19,802 bases of DNA from positions 1-19,802 of the forward strand of contig CAZXCJ010000022.1 of assembly GCA_964639335.1 (NCBI GenBank). Reading direction: 5' to 3'. The first letter of the stretch is position 1; every line of letters begins with the position of its first letter. A program made the translations under genes and the position numbers. This DNA is from JAIOTH01 sp964639335. GTDB lineage: Bacteria > Patescibacteriota > Patescibacteriia > UBA1558 > S5-K13. The notes under the pieces were generated by a model. That model was not told the origin of the DNA. It did not search any database and worked only from the letters and a program-made list of their open reading frames with translations. Of the stretch, positions 12,729 to 19,802 are shown one piece after another.

Positions 12729-13925
12729 ATGATGAATAAAAACAAACAAATAAACTTGGAAACATCAAAAAAATTCGATGTAATCATCTTTAATATGTCT
12801 AGCTATACTGAATGGATTAAGGGCATTAGTAATAGAAATTTTCATATTATTGACCACTTAAAACATAATCCGCAAATAAATAAAATCTTGGCAATTGATT
12901 ATTTGCCGCATACCTGGAAAAGATTTTTTAGAAATTTTTACGAAAATATTGTTAATACTCCCTCTGGAAAAACTCTTAAAATTACTCCCTTAACTCGTAT
13001 CTATCAGCCCGAAGAAAAAATAATTGTTTATTCTACTATTAAGAATAAAATTAATTTAAATAAGACCTTAAAAGAAATCAGCGACTTTGCTCAAGCCCAA
13101 AATTTTAAAAATATAATTCTCTGGTCTAATTATCCTTTAGTTACTAAACATTTTGATTTAATTGAGCACCAAGTATCTGTTTTTGACACTATAGATAATT
13201 GGTCTGAACATGCTTCTTATAAAAAATTTAAAAAAGAATTAAAACAAAATTACCAAATCATTAGAGATAAGGCCGATATCATTTTTATTTTAGCCAAAGA
13301 TTCAGAAAAAATATTTCACCCCCGCAAAGAAAACATGTATCAAATTACTCAGGGAGTTGACTTGGTTCATTACCAAAATAAGAGTAAACTTATAAATAAT
13401 GATATTGCTCACTTGCCTCATCCAATCATAGGTTATGTAGGAATCATTCAGGAAAATAGAATAAACTTTCCACTAATAGAATATCTAGCTCAAAAAAATC
13501 CCGATAAATCTTTAGTTTTGATTGGGCCGATTTGGAGAAAAGAAGACGAGGAAAGATTAAAAAAACTGCCCAATATTTATTTATTGGGAGCCAAAAGCTA
13601 TGCCGAGGTGCCAAATTATATTCAACAATTTGATGTCGGCATTATTCCACATTTAGTAAATGAATTTATTAAATATACTTGTCCAATGAAATTATATGAG
13701 TATATGGCTTGTGGAATTCCAATAGTTACTACTGATACTCCTGGCGTAGAACAATTTCCTGATTATATAAAAATTACTAATGACTTTGAAAAATTTAATG
13801 AATTTGTCCAAAACGAATTAAATACTGATTCTGAAAAAAAAAGAAATGAAAAATTACAAATTATTAAAGAACATACTTGGGCTAAAAAAATAGATCAGAT
13901 GCTTAATTATATTGAAAATGTATAA
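12729..13925 (+). CDS. GT-B glycosyltransferase, TuaH-like
   Basis: 398 residues with a recognisable C-terminal GT-B donor domain: GYVGIIQENRINFPLIEYLA (roughly 240-260), LVLIGPIW, LLGAKSYAEVPNYIQQFDVGIIPH and CPMKLYEYMACGIPIVTTDTPGV. This Y-x-E-V-P-x-Y..DV-x-I-x-P and KLYEYMACG pattern is typical of proteins annotated as teichuronic-acid or cell-wall glycosyltransferases. The N-terminal domain is divergent, but NWSEH and WSNYPL are seen as in this group. It probably acts on a surface glycan or glycolipid in the cytosol; donor and acceptor are unknown. Two ATG codons are possible (12729 and 12732) and no Shine-Dalgarno helps to choose. Its last codons lie within a heptamer array. Confidence 0.82.
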   Translation: MMNKNKQINLETSKKFDVIIFNMSSYTEWIKGISNRNFHIIDHLKHNPQINKILAIDYLPHTWKRFFRNFYENIVNTPSGKTLKITPLTRIYQPEEKIIVYSTIKNKINLNKTLKEISDFAQAQNFKNIILWSNYPLVTKHFDLIEHQVSVFDTIDNWSEHASYKKFKKELKQNYQIIRDKADIIFILAKDSEKIFHPRKENMYQITQGVDLVHYQNKSKLINNDIAHLPHPIIGYVGIIQENRINFPLIEYLAQKNPDKSLVLIGPIWRKEDEERLKKLPNIYLLGAKSYAEVPNYIQQFDVGIIPHLVNEFIKYTCPMKLYEYMACGIPIVTTDTPGVEQFPDYIKITNDFEKFNEFVQNELNTDSEKKRNEKLQIIKEHTWAKKIDQMLNYIENV

Positions 13926-13995
13926 TGTATCGTGTATTGGGGTAACATCAAACAACCACCATACATAATACATACACCATTATACATAATACATA
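13918..13995. repeat. Heptamer arrays with opposed arms before argS
   Basis: The left arm ATGTATA, ATGTATC, GTGTATT (13918-13938) overlaps the end of the glycosyltransferase gene, including its stop codon. The right arm is ATACATA, ATACATA, CACCATT, ATACATA, ATACATA (13961-13995) and ends six bases before the argS ATG. The arms are reverse complements in core (TGTAT/ATACA), giving a possible stem-loop with a 22-base loop. Confidence 0.85.
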
Positions 13996-14001
13996 ATAAA
14001 A

Positions 14002-15681
14002 ATGAACTTTGAACTAGAACTAAAAAATTTACTTAAAAAAGAAACTGGTTTAGATAATATTGTTCTAGAAATCCCGCCAAGTCCTGAATTGGGAGACCTT
14101 GCTTTTCCTTGTTTTCAATTAAGCAAACAGTGGCAAAAAAAACCTGCAGAAATTGCTCAAGAACTAGAAAAAAAATTACCTAAACCAAATTTTATTAGTG
14201 CAATAAAGGCCAATGGCCCTTATTTAAATTTCTCTATTAATTACAAATCATTGGCTCCCAAAATTTTAAACAAAATATATAAAGAAAAAAATTCTTACGG
14301 CCAATCTAAAATTGGACAAAAGAAAAAAATTGTTATAGATTATTCAGCTCCTAATATTGCTAAACCATTCAGCGTCGGCCACTTAAGAAGCACCGTTATT
14401 GGCCAAGCCCTTTATAATATCTTCAACTTTTTGGGCTATAAATCAATTGGAATAAATCATCTTGGTGACTGGGGTACTCAATTTGGAAAACTAATTTATG
14501 CTTACAAAGAATGGGGAGATGAAAAAAAATTAGAAAAAAATCCCATTAAATACTTGCTGTCTCTATATGTAAAATTCCATGAAGAAGCCAAAAAAAATGA
14601 AGAGCTAAACGAAAAAGCCAGAGAAGAATTCAAAAAACTAGAAAACAAAGACCCAAAAGTAACAAAACTTTGGAAAAAATTCAGCAAATTAAGTTTAAAG
14701 GAGTTCGATAAGATATACAAAATCTTAAATATAAATATTGACCATAACACCGGCGAGGCATTTTATAATAATAAATTAGAAAAGACAATTCAAAAAATTC
14801 AAGAAAAAATCAAAACTGAAAAATCTCAAGGCGCTCTGATTATAGATTTGCAAAAATATAAAATGCCACCACTATTACTAAAAAAATCTAATGGCACCAG
14901 CACTTATCATACTCGTGATTTAGCTACCGCTTTCTACCGACTCAAAAAATTTAATCCTGAAAAACTTTTGTATGTAGTTGGCTTAGAACAAAAATTACAT
15001 TTTCAACAATTATTTAAAGTCTTGGATTTAATGGGCCTTAATAATAATAAATTTATTCATGTTGATTTTGGCTTATTTAGATTTCCAGAGGGCAAAATGT
15101 CAACCAGAAAAGGAAAGGTTGTTTTCTTAAAAGACGTAATTAACAAATCTATTGAATTAGCTACTAAAATTATTGATGAAAAAAATCCAGATTTAAAAAA
15201 CAAAAAAGAAATTGCTAAAAAGGTTGGTCTTGGCTCTTTAATTTTTGGAGATTTAAAAAATGACAGAACAAAAAACATAGAATTTAATTGGGATAGAATT
15301 TTGTCTTTTGATGGAGAAACCGGTGCTTATCTACAATATACTTATGCTCGATCATGTAGTATTATTAAAAAGGCAAATATTAAAGTTACATCAAAAATTA
15401 ATTTTGATACTATTAAAAAGAAAGAAGAAATTGCTATTATTAAAAGATTAAATTCTTTTTCAGATGCTTTAATTGAGGTTTCTGAGACATATCAAACAAA
15501 TTATTTAACTCAATATTTAATTGATTTGGCAAAAGAGTATAATGAATTTTACAATAATTGCAAAGTTATAACCGAAAATCAAGAAGTAATGAAAATGCGA
15601 CTCCTATTAGTAAACTCTGTTAAGCAGGTTCTACATAATGGCCTAAAATTATTGGGGATAGAAGTAGTTGAAGAAATGTAG
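14002..15681 (+). CDS. argS: Arginyl-tRNA synthetase
   Basis: Class I aminoacyl-tRNA synthetase of 559 residues that charges tRNA-Arg with arginine in the cytosol. N-terminal Add-1 tRNA-binding domain with PPSPELGDLAFPCF (25-38). Catalytic domain with IDYSAPNIAKPF (112-123), the HIGH-equivalent SVGHLRST (124-131) and HLGDWGTQFG (153-162). KMSTRKG (365-371) is the KMSKS-equivalent loop. The C-terminal anticodon-binding DALR-type helical domain includes DGETGAYLQYTYARSCSI. The first His of HVGH is Ser, as in several bacterial ArgS. Length is normal for the family. No Shine-Dalgarno. It precedes gatB on the same strand across a repeat-rich gap with unknown true length. Confidence 0.97.
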   Translation: MNFELELKNLLKKETGLDNIVLEIPPSPELGDLAFPCFQLSKQWQKKPAEIAQELEKKLPKPNFISAIKANGPYLNFSINYKSLAPKILNKIYKEKNSYGQSKIGQKKKIVIDYSAPNIAKPFSVGHLRSTVIGQALYNIFNFLGYKSIGINHLGDWGTQFGKLIYAYKEWGDEKKLEKNPIKYLLSLYVKFHEEAKKNEELNEKAREEFKKLENKDPKVTKLWKKFSKLSLKEFDKIYKILNINIDHNTGEAFYNNKLEKTIQKIQEKIKTEKSQGALIIDLQKYKMPPLLLKKSNGTSTYHTRDLATAFYRLKKFNPEKLLYVVGLEQKLHFQQLFKVLDLMGLNNNKFIHVDFGLFRFPEGKMSTRKGKVVFLKDVINKSIELATKIIDEKNPDLKNKKEIAKKVGLGSLIFGDLKNDRTKNIEFNWDRILSFDGETGAYLQYTYARSCSIIKKANIKVTSKINFDTIKKKEEIAIIKRLNSFSDALIEVSETYQTNYLTQYLIDLAKEYNEFYNNCKVITENQEVMKMRLLLVNSVKQVLHNGLKLLGIEVVEEM

Positions 15682-15701
15682 TCTTTGCTAATATGCGAAT
15701 A

Positions 15702-15908
15702 ATACTAATTATACTAATCGAGATGAACTTGATACCAATAAATTTTATAAATTAGTATAATATTCGTATTATTAGTATNNNNNNNNNNNNNNNNNNNNNN
15801 NNNNNNNNNNNNNNNNNNNNNNNNNNNNNNNNNNNNNNNNNNNNNNNNNNNNNNNNNNNNNNNNNNNNNNNNNNNNNNATTAGTATATTAGTATTAACAC
15901 ATTCGTAT
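15702..15908. repeat. ATTAGTAT octamer repeats flanking an assembly gap
   Basis: ATACTAAT at 15702-15709 and 15711-15718 face the reverse-complement ATTAGTAT at 15751-15758, 15771-15778, 15879-15886 and 15887-15894. The variant ATTCGTAT is at 15762-15769 and 15901-15908, the last one abutting the gatB ATG. The same octamer marks the junction at 3904-3952. The assembly breaks inside the array. Confidence 0.8.
15779..15878. other. Assembly gap of exactly 100 N
   Basis: A 100-N run is the conventional placeholder for a gap of unknown size. Both edges are ATTAGTAT repeats, so the break was probably caused by the repeat. The true length and content are unknown, and any frame crossing it is meaningless. 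Confidence 0.98.
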
Positions 15909-17408
15909 ATGAATTTAGAACCAGTCATAGGATTAGAAATACATGTGCAATTAAAAACAAAATCTAAAATGTTTTGTAGTTGTTCTAATGATGCCGAGGA
16001 TAGAGAGCCCAATACTCTAATTTGTCCGATTTGCACTGGACATCCTGGTGCTTTACCAGTTTTGAATGAAGAAGCGGTTAATTATGGAATTAAATTAGCC
16101 CTGGCTTTAAATCTAAAAATAAATAAAAAATCTGTCTTTGAAAGAAAATCCTATTTTTATCCTGATTTACCTACTGGTTATCAAATATCTCAATTTGAAC
16201 ATCCTTTATCAACAGGAGGATATTATGTTTTAAAAACATTAAAAGAAAAAATTCGCATTGGCATTGAAAGATTACATTTAGAAAACGATGCTGCTAAAAA
16301 CATTCATCAGGCAGAAAATAGTTTAATTGATTTTAATCGAGCCGGCACGCCTTTAGCTGAAATTGTTACTAGGCCAGATATCAAAACCCCAGCTCAAGCC
16401 AAAAACTTTCTACAAGATTTAAGAAGAATCTGTCGTTATTTAGAAGTATCTGACGCTGACATGGAAAAAGGACAATTGAGATGTGATGTTAACATCTCTT
16501 TAAGACCACAGGGAGATCAAAACCTTTATCCCAAAACTGAAATTAAAAATCTTAACTCTTTCCGGTCTGTAGAAAGGGCTTTAGAATATGAAATTAAAAG
16601 ACAAACTGAGCTTTGGAATAAAAACAAAGCTCCCAAGGAAGAAACTACTCGCGGTTGGAATGACTCTCAGCAAATTACTGAATTACAAAGATCAAAAGAA
16701 CTGGCTAACGATTATCGTTATTTTCCTGAACCCGATTTACCAGAATTAATTATAAAATCCAAACTGATTGATAAAATAAAAAACGAAATTCCCGAATTAC
16801 CAAACGCTAAAAAAGAAAGATTTATAAAAGAATATGAATTAACTCCTCAAGATGCTGAAATTTTAATAGATAATAAAAAAATCAGCGAATATTTTGAAAA
16901 AGTAGTTTCAGAATTTAAAGAATGGCTTATATCAGAAGTAGAAAGTACTCGAGAAACTGAAAATGAAATATGGCAAAATAATAAAAAAAAGGCCGTAAAA
17001 TTAATTAGGGGCTGGATTACCTCCGAATTATTTAAATTAATGAATGAAGATGGAATAACAATAGAGGAGTTGAAAATAACACCAGAAAATATGGGTGAAT
17101 TTATTAAAACCGTCTATCTATCCAAAGTAAATAGTTCTAATGCACAAAAAATCTTAAAAATTATGTTTGACGAAGGTGGTGACCCCTCTCAAATCATAGA
17201 ACAAAATGATTTAGAACAGGTTAGTGATAAATCAAAAATGGAAAAATTAGTTGAAAGTATTATTAAAAATAATCCTGAGCAAGTTGAACAATATAAAAAC
17301 GGTAAAGAAAACCTAATTAAATATTTTGTAGGCATGTTAATGAAAAAAACCAATGGCAAGGCCAACCCTAGAATAGGAGAAGAGATATTTAGAGAAAAAT
17401 TATCATAA
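15909..17408 (+). CDS. gatB: Aspartyl/glutamyl-tRNA(Asn/Gln) amidotransferase subunit B
   Basis: Subunit of GatCAB, which converts misacylated Glu-tRNA(Gln) or Asp-tRNA(Asn) into the correct amide form. GatB binds the tRNA and carries the kinase activity. 499 residues, slightly longer than usual. The start VIGLEIHVQL (6-15), the zinc-site cysteines C23, C25, C39 and C42 (CSCS...CPIC), and GHPGALPVLNEEAV (44-57) are followed by YFYPDLPTGYQISQ, IERLHLENDAAK, FNRAGTPLAEIVT, DMEKGQLRCDVNIS and DYRYFPEPDLPEL. The end is a YqeY-type helical domain with the expected KTNGKANP. Partner genes gatA and gatC are not in the window. ATG 15909 directly follows an ATTCGTAT repeat and has no Shine-Dalgarno. 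Confidence 0.97.
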   Translation: MNLEPVIGLEIHVQLKTKSKMFCSCSNDAEDREPNTLICPICTGHPGALPVLNEEAVNYGIKLALALNLKINKKSVFERKSYFYPDLPTGYQISQFEHPLSTGGYYVLKTLKEKIRIGIERLHLENDAAKNIHQAENSLIDFNRAGTPLAEIVTRPDIKTPAQAKNFLQDLRRICRYLEVSDADMEKGQLRCDVNISLRPQGDQNLYPKTEIKNLNSFRSVERALEYEIKRQTELWNKNKAPKEETTRGWNDSQQITELQRSKELANDYRYFPEPDLPELIIKSKLIDKIKNEIPELPNAKKERFIKEYELTPQDAEILIDNKKISEYFEKVVSEFKEWLISEVESTRETENEIWQNNKKKAVKLIRGWITSELFKLMNEDGITIEELKITPENMGEFIKTVYLSKVNSSNAQKILKIMFDEGGDPSQIIEQNDLEQVSDKSKMEKLVESIIKNNPEQVEQYKNGKENLIKYFVGMLMKKTNGKANPRIGEEIFREKLS

Positions 17409-17422
17409 ATTTAAATTAAATA

Positions 17423-17458
17423 TAATCGACCGCTAGACCTCAGTCTGGTGGTCGATTA
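17423..17458. terminator. Long hairpin between convergent gatB and miaB-miaA
   Basis: 16-bp stem (17423-17438 with 17443-17458, two G-T pairs) and the 4-base loop CTCA, starting 14 bases after the gatB stop. The U-tract is poor on the + strand but the - strand continues TTATATTTAATTT. It may be a bidirectional terminator or a 3'-end stabilising structure. Confidence 0.55.
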
Positions 17459-17481
17459 TTAAAATTAGCAAACAATTGTAA

Positions 17482-17530
17482 TACGAATTAAGAATTACGA
17501 ATAAAGGAAACGTAATTCGTGCTTCGTAAT
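17482..17530. repeat. Heptamer array adjoining the miaB-miaA stop codon
   Basis: Seven units in 7-bp phase: TACGAAT, TAAGAAT, TACGAAT, AAAGGAA, ACGTAAT, TCGTGCT, TCGTAAT. The central unit separates two arms of opposite sense (ACGAATTA against TAATTCGT). The next base starts the - strand stop codon of miaB-miaA. Confidence 0.85.
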
Positions 17531-19714
17531 TCATTCTCCTAAAAATCTCTTGACCAATCTCTCCACCTCTTCAACATTTTTAATCCAGACAATGTCTTTC
17601 CGTTTCTTAAACCAAGTTAATTGTCGCTTAGCAAAATGATGAATAGCATTAGATAATTCGGCAAACAATTCTTCTTCATTAATCTCTTTTTTAAGGTATT
17701 TTGCTATCCAACGGTATTCTAATCCAAAATCATTTAATCTCTGCCAAGAGACCCCCTTTTGACGCAAATTTCGCACCTCTTGAACCATTTTTTCCTTTTC
17801 CAAACGATATTTTAATCGCTCATTAATACGTTTATAAATTATGTCTTTATCATATTTTACGCCTAAAACCAAAATATCTAAATTTGGTTTTTTCTTTTTC
17901 ATTTTAGTAATGGAATTACCAGTTTTAGCAATTTCAATGGCTCGAATTAATCTACGAGGGTTATTTATATCAATTTTTTTATAAGCCGAAAAATCTAATT
18001 TCTTTAATCTATTTTGCAATTTTTGAATTGATAGCTTGTTTAATTGACGCCTGATTTTCTTGCCAAATTTCACATCCTCCAAAACACAACCATCAATAAT
18101 TGAATTTAAATACAAACCTGTCCCGCCAACTAAAATTGGCAATTTACCTTGCTGATTTAATTCTTCAATTTTATCAAAAGCTAATTCTTGCCAATCTTTC
18201 AAAGTAAGTTGTTTCATCGGATTGGCAATATCTATCAAATGATAAGAAATTCCATTATAATCTTTCCGGTCCTTACCGGTGCCGATATCCATGCCGCGAT
18301 AAACCTGGCGAGAGTCAGCAGAAATTATTTCACCATTGAACTTCTTGGCTAAATCAACTCCAATTTTAGTTTTTCCACAAGCAGTTGGCCCCAAAACCAC
18401 TACTAGCTTATTTCTAATTTTTTCAGCTTCCATGCTCCAATCTAAAGCCTTAGTAATTCTAACATTAATAAACTCACCTAAATCTCCCTGAGAAACATTT
18501 TTAATTCTTAGGGCTCTATTGTTTTTAGTTTTAGCCATAGCGATACCTTTGTTTGTTTTTTGTACTAAAACTTGCTGAGTAGTTCCTAAAAATTTTTTAT
18601 TCTTCTGAATAGATATTTGAGCTACTAATTTAGTAATTTCTTCATCGCGCTTTCTTTTTTCTGCTTGAGTAATTTTATCCTGATAAATTTTAGCTGAAAC
18701 TGTTCCAGGACGAGGAGAGTAGAGTCCGGTAAAAATTGCCGTAAATTTACATTTTTTAACAGCCATCAAAGAATCTTTAAAATCTTTTTTAGTTTCCCCG
18801 GGGAAACCTAAAATAATATCCGTGGTTAAATTTGCTTGCGGAATATATTTATAAATTTGATTAACAATCTTATAAAATTGTTTCATATTATATTTCCGAT
18901 TCATTAATTTTAAAATCTTATCACTCCCAGACTGTAAAGGTAAATGAATATGTTTAGAAATATTATCATGCTTAGCAATAACTTTAATTAACTTTAAATT
19001 AAATTTAGTAGGATAGGGCGAAAGAAAATTAATCCAAGCATTTGGTTTTAAAATTGCTACTTGTTCTAATAAATCAGCAAAGTCCTTGATATTAGATTTT
19101 TTATCAGAATTAATATATGAATTAACTGTTTGACCCAATAAACTAATCTTTTTAACTTCTGGACTTAAATTTTTAACTTCTTTTAAAATCTTCTGAGCCG
19201 AACGATTAATTTCTCGCCCCCGAGCATAAGGAACCGCACAATAAGTACAAAACTGATTACAGCCATTGGAAATAGGAATTAAGGCCTCAAAATCATTTTC
19301 TGGTTTTGATTTGGTTTCTAAATATGCCTGCCCGCTGTCGCGGGACGCGGCCAGGGAATTATCTCCTGGACAATATTGATAATGTTTTTTATGGGCTTTA
19401 ATCAGCTTTGGCAATTCTTTAATTTTAGTAATGTCTATAATAATATCAAATCTGTCTGGCAATTTTTTAAAATCATTATCTAAAATACAGCCGGTTAAAA
19501 TTTTTATAACTCCTTTTTTTAATTTCTTTTTATGAAAAGCCCCGTAAATTCTGTCCACAGCTGTTTGCCGAACACTACAAGCAATTAAAACTATAATATC
19601 TGCTTTTTCCATCTGTTCAACTTTTTGAAATCCAACAGAATTAAAAATACTAGCTAATTTTTCTGCATCAGCCTGATTCATCACACAACCAAAATATTTT
19701 AGATAGTATTTCAT
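17531..19714 (-). CDS. miaB-miaA: MiaB-MiaA fusion: tRNA A37 methylthiotransferase and dimethylallyltransferase
   Basis: 727-residue protein joining both enzymes that make 2-methylthio-N6-isopentenyladenosine at A37 of UNN-reading tRNAs. The N-terminal part is MiaB: cluster cysteines C10, C46 and C76, the radical SAM motif CNQFCTYC (C152, C156, C159), HIHLPLQSGSDKILKLMNR (255-273), DIILGFPGET (299-308), and a TRAM domain (about 372-430). MiaA starts with no linker at about 433: P-loop GPTACGKT (442-449), SADSRQVYRGMDIGTGK (465-481), LVGGTGLYL (528-536), and RQLTWFKKRKDIVWI (697-711). All key residues are present, so both halves look active. MiaA acts first in the pathway although it is C-terminal. 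Residues about 116-130 in the variable linker before the radical SAM domain are encoded by a GC-rich palindrome. No Shine-Dalgarno. Confidence 0.95.
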   Translation of the reverse strand: MKYYLKYFGCVMNQADAEKLASIFNSVGFQKVEQMEKADIIVLIACSVRQTAVDRIYGAFHKKKLKKGVIKILTGCILDNDFKKLPDRFDIIIDITKIKELPKLIKAHKKHYQYCPGDNSLAASRDSGQAYLETKSKPENDFEALIPISNGCNQFCTYCAVPYARGREINRSAQKILKEVKNLSPEVKKISLLGQTVNSYINSDKKSNIKDFADLLEQVAILKPNAWINFLSPYPTKFNLKLIKVIAKHDNISKHIHLPLQSGSDKILKLMNRKYNMKQFYKIVNQIYKYIPQANLTTDIILGFPGETKKDFKDSLMAVKKCKFTAIFTGLYSPRPGTVSAKIYQDKITQAEKRKRDEEITKLVAQISIQKNKKFLGTTQQVLVQKTNKGIAMAKTKNNRALRIKNVSQGDLGEFINVRITKALDWSMEAEKIRNKLVVVLGPTACGKTKIGVDLAKKFNGEIISADSRQVYRGMDIGTGKDRKDYNGISYHLIDIANPMKQLTLKDWQELAFDKIEELNQQGKLPILVGGTGLYLNSIIDGCVLEDVKFGKKIRRQLNKLSIQKLQNRLKKLDFSAYKKIDINNPRRLIRAIEIAKTGNSITKMKKKKPNLDILVLGVKYDKDIIYKRINERLKYRLEKEKMVQEVRNLRQKGVSWQRLNDFGLEYRWIAKYLKKEINEEELFAELSNAIHHFAKRQLTWFKKRKDIVWIKNVEEVERLVKRFLGE
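19327..19369. repeat. GC-rich palindromic element inside the miaB part
   Basis: CCCGC (19331-19335) pairs with GCGGG (19340-19344) around TGTC, enclosed by CCTG (19327-19330) and CAGG (19352-19355). A second stem CCAGG (19351-19355) pairs with CCTGG (19365-19369). The stem CCCGC/GCGGG is the same as in the intergenic copy at 19729-19743. It encodes residues about 116-130, in the variable linker between the N-terminal and radical SAM domains, without breaking the frame. Confidence 0.7.
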
Positions 19715-19727
19715 AAACTTTTAACTT

Positions 19728-19802
19728 GTCCCGCGGAGCGGGATCCCGCCTGCCTGCGCGTAGCCGCTTCGGTCGCCGACGTGCCAAAGCCACTTTGGCG
19801 AC
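19728..19802. repeat. GC-rich palindromes upstream of miaB-miaA, cut by window end
   Basis: TCCCGC (19729-19734) pairs with GCGGGA (19738-19743). A 20-base identity with 1034-1053 follows at 19747-19766. The last hairpin has GCCAAAG (19783-19789) pairing with CTTTGGC (19793-19799), flanked by GTCGCC (19772-19777) and GGCGAC (19797-19802). No promoter is seen between this block and the gene start at 19714. Confidence 0.8.

Noticed and set aside
14374..14397. ArgS HIGH motif reads SVGH instead of HVGH
   Set aside because: Serine at this position is familiar in several bacterial arginyl-tRNA synthetases, so it does not suggest loss of activity.
15752..16036. Open frame on the - strand crossing the N run
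   Set aside because: It contains the assembly gap and is antisense to the start of gatB.

Overview
The window is AT-rich bacterial DNA with compact genes, lysine-, isoleucine- and asparagine-rich proteins, and almost no Shine-Dalgarno sequences. The reading frames fit the standard bacterial code: tryptophan is TGG and no complete domain is broken by UGA. Small housekeeping genes, surface-polysaccharide genes, a MiaB-MiaA fusion and many palindromic and short-period intergenic repeats together suggest a member of the Candidate Phyla Radiation (Patescibacteria). I cannot place it more finely. A run of exactly 100 N marks it as a metagenomic or draft assembly.

Layout. 1-757 is the 3' part of a glyceraldehyde-3-phosphate dehydrogenase gene. 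758-1122 is a non-coding block of nested palindromes. 1123-5896 is a surface-glycan cluster on the + strand: three GT2 glycosyltransferases and an O-antigen-ligase/polymerase-like membrane protein. It is interrupted by a small three-helix membrane protein on the - strand. 5899-9239 is a - strand operon: an AmmeMemoRadiSam-type radical SAM enzyme, a secreted lysozyme-fold-like wall protein with C-terminal repeats, and a LigB/Memo-fold protein that has lost most of its expected metal ligands. 9240-9633 is a divergent control region with a long GC-rich hairpin. It leads to a small secreted orphan gene (9634-10068) with a textbook promoter, ribosome binding site and terminator. 10315-17408 is a + strand run: MscS channel, GT4 glycosyltransferase, a second GT-B glycosyltransferase, arginyl-tRNA synthetase and GatB. 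17531-19714 (- strand) is a single 727-residue MiaB-MiaA polypeptide. It joins both known enzymes of the pathway from A37 to ms2i6A37 in tRNA.

The most unusual structure lies between and inside the genes. (1) Many gene junctions hold degenerate repeats phased at exactly 7 bp (sometimes 8-9 bp). They are usually two arms of opposite orientation with a different unit at each junction, and they often run into the stop or start codon. The same kind of array occurs inside the GT4 coding sequence. (2) GC-rich palindromes are dispersed between genes. Two palindromic elements also sit in frame inside conserved genes (the radical SAM enzyme and MiaB), resembling the Rickettsia palindromic elements. 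(3) Only two genes, both small orphans, carry a strong AGGAGG and a U-tract terminator. The housekeeping genes have neither.

Functionally the window combines central carbon metabolism, translation (argS, gatB, miaB-miaA), osmotic protection (MscS) and assembly of a surface polysaccharide. No rRNA, tRNA, CRISPR array, transposase or phage gene was seen.
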